A stretch of DNA of 6,858 nucleotides from Elusimicrobiales bacterium (GTDB lineage: Bacteria; Elusimicrobiota; Elusimicrobia; Elusimicrobiales; Elusimicrobiaceae), in assembly GCA_030540535.1 (NCBI GenBank), contig JAUNWB010000071.1, positions 1 through 6,858 of the forward strand. Reading direction: 5' to 3'. The notes under the pieces were generated by a model. That model did no database searches, was not told the DNA's origin, and saw nothing but the letters and a program-made list of their open reading frames with translations. This document shows, piece by piece, positions 1 through 4,483 of this stretch. How positions within the stretch are numbered: position 1 is the stretch's first letter; each line of letters opens with the position of its first letter. The translations under genes were made by a program, and so were the position numbers.

Positions 1-32
1 CCTGCGCAGAAACATCGCAGGATGACTTTTTT
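1..32 (+). terminator. Terminator-like hairpin upstream of the pilin gene
   Basis: CCTGCG (1-6) can pair with CGCAGG (16-21) around a 9-base loop. A run of six T follows at 27-32, separated from the stem by five bases. This could terminate an upstream gene that lies outside the window. The left edge may cut the stem, so its full length is unknown, and the gap before the T run is longer than ideal. It could also be a structured pilin leader. Confidence 0.35.
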
Positions 33-35
33 AAT

Positions 36-40
36 GGAGA
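36..40 (+). promoter_or_regulatory. Ribosome binding site that fixes the pilin start
   Basis: GGAGA lies nine bases before the ATG at 49. The in-frame ATGs at 22 and 34 have no comparable site. Starting at 49 also gives the normal short prepilin leader (Met-Lys-Gly), so 49 is the start. Confidence 0.75.
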
Positions 41-48
41 AAACGAAT

Positions 49-564
49 ATGAAAGGCTTTACTTTAATCGAGTTATTAGTCGTTGTCTTAATCATTGGTA
101 TTTTGTCCGCGGTGGCGTTGCCGCAGTACCAGGTGGCGGTGGAAAAGAGCCGCTTGGGGACGGTGATGAGCAACGTTAAAACCATTAAAAACGCCGCAGA
201 AGTGCATTATATGTCGGCGGGTGAATACGGGGATGACCTTACCGTGTTTGACATCGGCGAAATCAGCGGCTGCCGCGCCGGCGGGGCGGGCCAGTTGCAC
301 TGCGCCAAAACCTGGTATGACTGGAATATTTACGGCGGCGGAAATAATCGTGCTTCCGCCGGATATACGCGCCCGTACGGCGAGTTTAAAACGGGCTACG
401 TCCAGTTTGGCGATTACAGCCAAACGCCCGGCGTGGCCGAGTGCTGGGCCAAAGCGGATGACTCTGTGGCAAACCAGGTGTGCAAAAGTATGGGCGGCGT
501 TGCGTCGCGCACACAGTCATGCCCGCCAAGCGGTCCCACCTGCCAAATTTACCGCCTGCCTTAA
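49..564 (+). CDS. Type IV pilin-like protein (prepilin-type N-terminal methylation domain)
   Basis: This is a 171-residue secreted fibre subunit of the type IV pilus or type II secretion pseudopilin class. The prepilin leader is only MKG, and the peptidase should cut between Gly3 and Phe4. The mature N-terminus FTLIE carries the conserved Glu5 used in assembly and methylation. It is followed by a hydrophobic helix (about residues 8-24) that acts as membrane anchor and fibre core, then an amphipathic helix (about 25-58). The C-terminal domain is Gly/Tyr-rich with six cysteines (75, 85, 132, 145, 158, 165), which suggests up to three disulfides. The size fits a major or minor pilin. No assembly ATPase, platform protein or prepilin peptidase is nearby, so it is a stand-alone subunit gene. 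Transcription probably ends at the hairpin at 609-640. Pilin versus pseudopilin cannot be decided from sequence alone. Confidence 0.9.
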   Translation: MKGFTLIELLVVVLIIGILSAVALPQYQVAVEKSRLGTVMSNVKTIKNAAEVHYMSAGEYGDDLTVFDIGEISGCRAGGAGQLHCAKTWYDWNIYGGGNNRASAGYTRPYGEFKTGYVQFGDYSQTPGVAECWAKADDSVANQVCKSMGGVASRTQSCPPSGPTCQIYRLP

Positions 565-571
565 TAATTAT

Positions 572-593
572 CCCCCGGCATAGCCGGAGGGGG
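572..593 (+). other. Stem-loop after the pilin stop codon
   Basis: The sequence from 572 folds into a GC-rich hairpin. CCGGC (575-579) pairs with GCCGG (583-587) around an ATA loop, and CCC (572-574) pairs with GGG (589-591) after a single bulged A at 588. It lacks a T tract, so it is not a complete intrinsic terminator by itself. It may stabilise the 3' end of the pilin mRNA or act together with the T-tailed hairpin just downstream. Confidence 0.45.
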
Positions 594-608
594 CCTAAAC
601 AACAATAT

Positions 609-640
609 AAAAACCGCGCCTTTTAAAAGACGCGGTTTTT
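609..640. terminator. Bidirectional intrinsic terminator between the pilin gene and rnpB
   Basis: AAAAACCGCG (609-618) pairs perfectly with CGCGGTTTTT (631-640) around a 12-base loop that itself contains TTTTAAAA. The symmetric A/T flanks give a run of T after the GC stem on both strands. It can therefore stop pilin transcription coming from the left and rnpB transcription coming from the right. It begins only five bases beyond the predicted 3' end of RNase P RNA, the usual place for an rnpB terminator. Confidence 0.8.
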
Positions 641-645
641 AAAAT

Positions 646-985
646 GGAGGACGGCCGATACCCCGGATTCTGTCAGCCCTTGCGGGCCGGGATAACCATT
701 ACTCTAAGCGGCCTACTTGGTCGCGAACGCGGGCAACGTGTGGACCGGTTTGGCCTTGCTCCATGCGGGGTTTACCATGCCGCGTTTGTTGCCAAACGCG
801 CGGTGGGCTCTTACCCCACCATTTCACCCTTACCCTTGCGGGCGGTTTATTTTCTGCTGCACTTTCCGTCCAGCGGGGTGATATCGCCCCGCCGTCCCGC
901 CTTTTCAAGCGGCGCACTGCCTTGTGGAGTCCGGAAGTTCCTCCCCAAACCCAAAATCGGGCCGGAGCGGTTATCTGGGCCGTCC
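646..985 (-). ncRNA. rnpB: RNase P RNA (type A), catalytic subunit of ribonuclease P
   Basis: This ribozyme removes the 5' leader from precursor tRNAs. On the minus strand the conserved blocks occur in order: GGGGAGGAA..TCCGGACTCC (about 926-946), AGTGCAGCAG..AAACCGCC, AGGGTGAAATGGTG followed by GGTAAGAGCCCACCGCG, GGTAAAC, GGAGCAAGGCCAAA (about 749-763), and GACAGAATCCGGGGTATCGG near the 3' end. Helices can be drawn directly. P1 is GGACGGCC (978-985) with GGCCGTCC (649-656). P2 is ATAACC (969-974) with GGTTAT (692-697). P14 and P18 both carry GCAA tetraloops. GGCA after the P4 strand can pair with TGCC in L17, giving the P6 pairing of type A RNAs. Oddities are compensated changes in P4, AGU in place of the GGU that binds the tRNA CCA end, and a P12 reduced to about three pairs. 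The gene has its own promoter overlapping the end of rnhA and stops at the shared terminator. The ends are inferred from P1 and could be off by a few bases. Confidence 0.96.
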
Positions 986-991
986 AAATCT

Positions 992-1000
992 ATTGTATCA
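992..1000 (-). promoter_or_regulatory. Extended -10 promoter of rnpB
   Basis: On the minus strand TGA-TACAAT (1000 to 992) is a TGn extended -10 element. Six bases later lies position 985, the first base of the P1 helix, which is where transcription would be expected to start. The element sits across and just after the rnhA stop codon. No good -35 hexamer is visible, only TTGTTC at a 19-base spacing, which is typical of extended -10 promoters. Confidence 0.65.
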
Positions 1001-1004
1001 AAAT

Positions 1005-1577
1005 TTAAAATCCGCTGAACAAATCCGGCTGCTGCGGACCTTTTTTAGTGGCTTTTTTCGCAGGTGCCGCTTCGCGTTTTACGGGTGTTACTTCCACGCC
1101 GTTGACGCTGTTGTCTTTTTGCGCGGGCGCGGCGATTTCGTCGTCGTCCGGCAGGTGTTTAATCGGGTTAAAACCGAGGGACTGTTTAGCGTCCATGGCC
1201 TTATTTGCCAGCGCGTCGGGTGCTTTGTTTAAGTGGCGCAAAACGTGTTTGATATGAATGGTAAACGGCGCGGCCAACCGGCGGATAACTTGCATGCGAG
1301 CGGCCAGGTCCGGGTGTTTGATTTTGTATTCGCCCAGGTATTGCTTGACGAGCAGAAGCGAATCGGACTCGATAAAAAGTTCTTTGGCGCCCAGCTCGGC
1401 CGATTTAATAAGCGCCAGTTTCAGCGCGGTGTATTCGGCCTGGTTGTTGGTGCAGTGGGGCATAAAATGCCCTTCCTGCGAAAGGATTTTGCCGTTTAAA
1501 TCGCAGATTACGTAGGCGGACGCTCCCGGGCCGGGATTGCCGCGCGAACCGCCGTCTATATTAATTTTTACTTGCAT
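1005..1577 (-). CDS. rnhA: Ribonuclease HI family protein with a disordered C-terminal tail
   Basis: This 190-residue cytoplasmic enzyme should cut the RNA strand of RNA-DNA hybrids (R-loops, primers). The RNase H fold starts at once with INIDGGSRGNPGPGA. The catalytic acids are Asp8, Glu48 (in NNQAEY), Asp72 (in ESDS) and Asp121 (in RHLNKAPDALAN). The form resembles the short RVT_3-type bacterial RNase HI. Residues from about 135 to 190 are an added low-complexity tail: an acidic patch (DDDE), then Lys/Ala/Pro-rich sequence, ending in QQPDLFSGF, which resembles a sliding-clamp-binding motif. ATG 1577 is the start because the core beta strand begins right after it; an upstream ATG at 1685 would overlap the permease gene and add an unrelated peptide. 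There is no Shine-Dalgarno site, and a -10 box ends seven bases before the ATG, so the mRNA is probably leaderless. Confidence 0.92.
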   Translation of the reverse strand: MQVKINIDGGSRGNPGPGASAYVICDLNGKILSQEGHFMPHCTNNQAEYTALKLALIKSAELGAKELFIESDSLLLVKQYLGEYKIKHPDLAARMQVIRRLAAPFTIHIKHVLRHLNKAPDALANKAMDAKQSLGFNPIKHLPDDDEIAAPAQKDNSVNGVEVTPVKREAAPAKKATKKGPQQPDLFSGF

Positions 1578-1583
1578 AGGAGT

Positions 1584-1592
1584 ATTATAGCA
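1584..1592 (-). promoter_or_regulatory. Extended -10 promoter of rnhA, placed for a leaderless transcript
   Basis: On the minus strand TGC-TATAAT (1592 to 1584) is a perfect extended -10. Six bases (ACTCCT) separate it from the ATG at 1577, so the expected start of transcription is the A of the start codon. It lies wholly in the 25-bp gap after the permease stop codon. No convincing -35 is seen. Confidence 0.65.
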
Positions 1593-1602
1593 AACCGAGG
1601 GC

Positions 1603-2865
1603 TTACTCGTATTTAAGCGCGTCCACGGGCCGCAGTTTGGAAGCCTGCCACGCCGGGTACAGCGCGAATAAAAAGCTGGTGACAAGCGCGATAAGTACCG
1701 ATAAAGCCACCACCCACCACGAAAACGTCATCTGGCTGGCGTCGGCCGCCATGTACAGTACGGCCAAATACCCCAGCAGCATACCGGCCAGGGAACCGCA
1801 CAGCCCCAGGAGCATGGCTTCCACCAAGAACTGAGCCAGAATGTCGCCCCGGGTGGCGCCCAGCGCGCGGCGCACGCCGATTTCTTTCGTGCGCGAAAAA
1901 ATAACCGCCATGGTTACGTTCATAATGCCGATACCGCCCGCTATCATGGCGATAAGGCCCAAAAACAGCATTTTGTTTAAATCCGCCCGGGCGTCTTTTA
2001 TGCGTTCTTTTATTTTCTCGCGGAAAAATTCCGGCTGCGGTTTTTCGTCTATGCCGAACTGGGAGCGCAGAAAACTGGTCACTGCCGAGGCGGCCACGCG
2101 GGTGGTGTTTTCGTTTCCGGTGATGATACGGATAGCGGAAGCATATTCCTCTCTCCAGCCGGGTTGTACGTCGTAAAAAGTAGTGTAGGGCATGTAAATG
2201 CGGGGGGACCATTCCCGGTCTTGCCGGAAGCGGGGGTCTTTTTTAGCTTCCAGCGAGTGCAGCAGTCCGATGACCGTAAATGTTTCGTTATTAAAAATGA
2301 TTTGCTGGTTGAGTAAATTGACGTGTGAGGTGAGTTCCGTCATTTTTATTGTTTTTTCCGGCTCGTTTTCATCGTTCCAGACGTATTCTTCCAATTCTCT
2401 TTTTTCTTTTTCATTGGGATATACGGTCAGCAGGACTACGCGGTTTTTATTGGCGACGTCCTGCCAGTTGATAAAACGCCCTTCCAGCCGGTAGGCGAAA
2501 GAAGAATCTTTCCAGGTGGGCATGATTCCCCCGTACGAAAATCCGCCCACTTTTTTATTTTTGTAGGTAAATTGTTCGTAATAAAAAGATCGGGGGGCAA
2601 ACGAAAGCGACGTGCCCTCCGGCAGCATTTCTTTGAGCGTGTTGTATTGCGTCATGTCCAACGGGTGTTCGGTGGTGACGTCAATTCGGCCAATGCCGGA
2701 AATTTCCGCGGACCGGTTGATATCGCGGTAGCGCTGGCTAAGCACGCTGAGGGTGTAGAAAAACGTCGCGATGCCGATGGCGATGGCGAAAAAACTTAAA
2801 AAACTGCGCATTTTATGGCTGTAAATTTCCGTCCAGCCGGTGGAGATTAAGTCGGGCAGTTTCAT
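1603..2865 (-). CDS. MacB-type ABC transporter permease (FtsX-like)
   Basis: This 420-residue inner-membrane subunit belongs to the MacB/FtsX (type VII ABC) family and is expected to drive substrate out of the periplasm by mechanotransmission. It has four membrane helices, at about residues 21-43, 299-323, 343-372 and 382-405. The large periplasmic domain (about 45-295) lies between helices 1 and 2, the MacB topology. Family signatures are GGIGIMNVTMAVIFSRTKEIG and VRRALGATRGDI after helix 2, and YPAWQASKLRPVDALKYE at the C-terminus. Here the permease is separate from its ATPase, whereas E. coli MacB fuses the two. The start codon overlaps the ATPase stop (ATGA), and the nearest AAGGA is 12 bases away, so translation is probably coupled. 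A charged stretch (about 150-180) looks like an insertion in the periplasmic domain. Substrate cannot be predicted; macrolides, peptides and lipoprotein-like cargo are all known for relatives. Confidence 0.93.
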   Translation of the reverse strand: MKLPDLISTGWTEIYSHKMRSFLSFFAIAIGIATFFYTLSVLSQRYRDINRSAEISGIGRIDVTTEHPLDMTQYNTLKEMLPEGTSLSFAPRSFYYEQFTYKNKKVGGFSYGGIMPTWKDSSFAYRLEGRFINWQDVANKNRVVLLTVYPNEKEKRELEEYVWNDENEPEKTIKMTELTSHVNLLNQQIIFNNETFTVIGLLHSLEAKKDPRFRQDREWSPRIYMPYTTFYDVQPGWREEYASAIRIITGNENTTRVAASAVTSFLRSQFGIDEKPQPEFFREKIKERIKDARADLNKMLFLGLIAMIAGGIGIMNVTMAVIFSRTKEIGVRRALGATRGDILAQFLVEAMLLGLCGSLAGMLLGYLAVLYMAADASQMTFSWWVVALSVLIALVTSFLFALYPAWQASKLRPVDALKYE

Positions 2866-3521
2866 GCGATTTTACCGTCCTTCATGCGGATAATGCGGTG
2901 CGTGCTTTCGGCGATTTTGGGGTCATGCGTTACCATAATAATCGTCATGCCGTTTTGGTTGAGTTCTTGCAGTAAACCCAAAATGTCGCGGCTGGCTTTG
3001 GAGTCTAAATTGCCCGTCGGTTCGTCGGCCAAAATAAGCGCGGGCCGGTTGGCGAGCGCGCGGGCGCACGCGACGCGCTGGCACTGTCCGCCGGAAAGCT
3101 GGAGAGGCGTATTGTTTAATTTGCTTTCGAGCCCTACGCGCACGGCCAGTTCGCGCGCGCGGGGGAGGATATCCCGGCGCGGCGTGTCCGTATAGCGCAT
3201 GGGGAGCGCGATGTTTTCCAGTACGGACAGTTTTGGCATTAAATTAAAAGACTGGAAGATAAACCCGATGTTTTCCCGCCGGGTTTTGGAACGGACGTTA
3301 TCCGTCATTTTAGCGGTGGGAACGCCGTTTAAAAAGTATTCGCCCCGGTCGGGTTCGTCCAAAAGGCCCAGCGTGTTGAGTAGCGTGCTTTTGCCGCAGC
3401 CGCTGGGGCCCATGATGGAAACAAATTCGCCTTGTTTGATGTGAATCGACACCTCGTCCAGCGCGCGGAAATCTTCCGCCGCGTGGTAAATTTTAACCAG
3501 GTTTTTACACTTGACTACCAT
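2862..3521 (-). CDS. MacB/LolD-type ABC transporter ATP-binding protein
   Basis: This 219-residue cytoplasmic ATPase powers the adjoining permease. All nucleotide-binding motifs are present: Walker A GPSGCGKST (38-46), Q-loop Gln90 (IFQSFNLMP), signature LSGGQ (142-146), Walker B ALILADEP with Asp166 and catalytic Glu167, D-loop NLD (171-173) and switch His199. Length and the FQSFNL/LSVLENIALPM pattern are typical of the MacB/LolD/FtsE group. Residue 147, next to the signature, is Cys where relatives usually have Gln (GGQCQR), which is unlikely to matter. Its start overlaps the adaptor stop by seven bases (ATGGTAG), with GGAG four bases upstream inside the adaptor gene. Its TGA stop overlaps the permease ATG. 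No intact domain is missing. Confidence 0.96.
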   Translation of the reverse strand: MVVKCKNLVKIYHAAEDFRALDEVSIHIKQGEFVSIMGPSGCGKSTLLNTLGLLDEPDRGEYFLNGVPTAKMTDNVRSKTRRENIGFIFQSFNLMPKLSVLENIALPMRYTDTPRRDILPRARELAVRVGLESKLNNTPLQLSGGQCQRVACARALANRPALILADEPTGNLDSKASRDILGLLQELNQNGMTIIMVTHDPKIAESTHRIIRMKDGKIA

Positions 3522-4483
3522 GATTCTCCGTACGGAAGTGCGGTGAGTACTTTATCGTTCTCGGCGAGCCCTTTGGTCACTTCCACCAAACGGTCGTTGG
3601 CGATGCCCGTTTCGATTTCCACTCTTTCGGATTTGTTTCCGCCTAAAAATTTAAAGGCGTAGCTTTTGCCTTCTTTTTCAAAAAGCGCATTCGCGGGGAT
3701 AACCAGCACGTCCTCTTTCTTCTGCACCGGGATGGTGACGGAGGCGTTTACGCCCAAAAGAATATTCTGTTTTCCGCGCGGAAGTTCCACAATAACCAGA
3801 AATCCTTTGCTGTCGCTCCAGCGGTTGCCGCTTTTTTCCGTTTGGGTGGAAACGTGCGATACCTTGCCCTGCAGGTCCGTCGCTTCGTCGCCCAGCGCGT
3901 TGATTTTAACGGTGGCGGGCATGCCTTGTTTTAACTTCATTACCTGCTGTTCGGACACATACACCGGGATCAGCAGGGTATCCATGTTCACGACGCGCAA
4001 AAAGCAGGAAGCGTTGTCGGCCGCGTCGTAACTGCCGTTTAAAAAGGTGCCCAGGCGCGGGAGGGATAAATCCCGTTCCGAAAGATCTTTCTCGGTATTG
4101 TTGGGATCAATGCACTTGACTACGGTACCGGAAGCCTCGGTATAGATGGGCATGGGTTTGTAATCTTCAAATTCGTTTTTGCCCGGTTTAATAAGGCCGA
4201 CTTCCTGGCCTTTTTTGACGTACTGCCCTTCTTTTACATAGACGGCTTTTAAAATGCCGCTGGGCTTGGAAGTTACTTTTACGTCCTGTTTGGCCGTAAC
4301 GGTGCCGGAGGCTTTTAGGGCAATTTCCACCGTGTCTTTTTTTACATCAGCCACGTCGCTCAAGTTAATGACGTCCCCTTTTATCTTGGCGATTAACGGC
4401 TTAACGCCGTAAAACCAGATGCCCGCCAGCACGCCGGCGATTAATAAAAAGATAACCGTTCCTTTCAAAATTTTTTTAATCAT
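3515..4483 (-). CDS. Periplasmic adaptor (membrane fusion protein, MacA/HlyD family), hairpin-less
   Basis: This 322-residue adaptor should link the MacB-type pump to the outer-membrane duct. It has a short cytoplasmic start and one membrane helix (about residues 9-27), then a periplasmic body. The two lipoyl half-motifs are at about 68-100 (ending VKEGQYVKKGQEVGLI) and 111-126 (PIYTEASGTVVKCID). A beta-barrel domain (about 162-255) and a membrane-proximal domain starting near VLVIPANALF follow. Only about ten residues join the lipoyl halves, so the long coiled-coil hairpin of E. coli MacA (371 residues) is absent. The only two cysteines, 124 and 160, bracket a segment that looks like an insertion and may form a disulfide. 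GGAGG lies four bases before the ATG, within the last codons of the outer-membrane factor gene, whose stop overlaps this start (ATGA). Confidence 0.9.
   Translation of the reverse strand: MIKKILKGTVIFLLIAGVLAGIWFYGVKPLIAKIKGDVINLSDVADVKKDTVEIALKASGTVTAKQDVKVTSKPSGILKAVYVKEGQYVKKGQEVGLIKPGKNEFEDYKPMPIYTEASGTVVKCIDPNNTEKDLSERDLSLPRLGTFLNGSYDAADNASCFLRVVNMDTLLIPVYVSEQQVMKLKQGMPATVKINALGDEATDLQGKVSHVSTQTEKSGNRWSDSKGFLVIVELPRGKQNILLGVNASVTIPVQKKEDVLVIPANALFEKEGKSYAFKFLGGNKSERVEIETGIANDRLVEVTKGLAENDKVLTALPYGESW

Noticed and set aside
22..48. Earlier ATG starts for the pilin gene (22 and 34)
   Set aside because: They lack a suitable ribosome binding site and lengthen a leader that fits the prepilin pattern when it starts at 49.
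644..1018. A 124-codon plus-strand reading frame over the RNase P locus
   Set aside because: It lies on the opposite strand of rnpB, and the conserved RNase P blocks and helices fully explain this DNA. The protein shows no recognisable domain.
1578..1685. An upstream extension of the RNase HI gene to the ATG at 1685
   Set aside because: It would overlap the permease gene and add 36 residues of basic, Cys-containing sequence before a core fold that starts right at ATG 1577. The extension also spans the extended -10 promoter.
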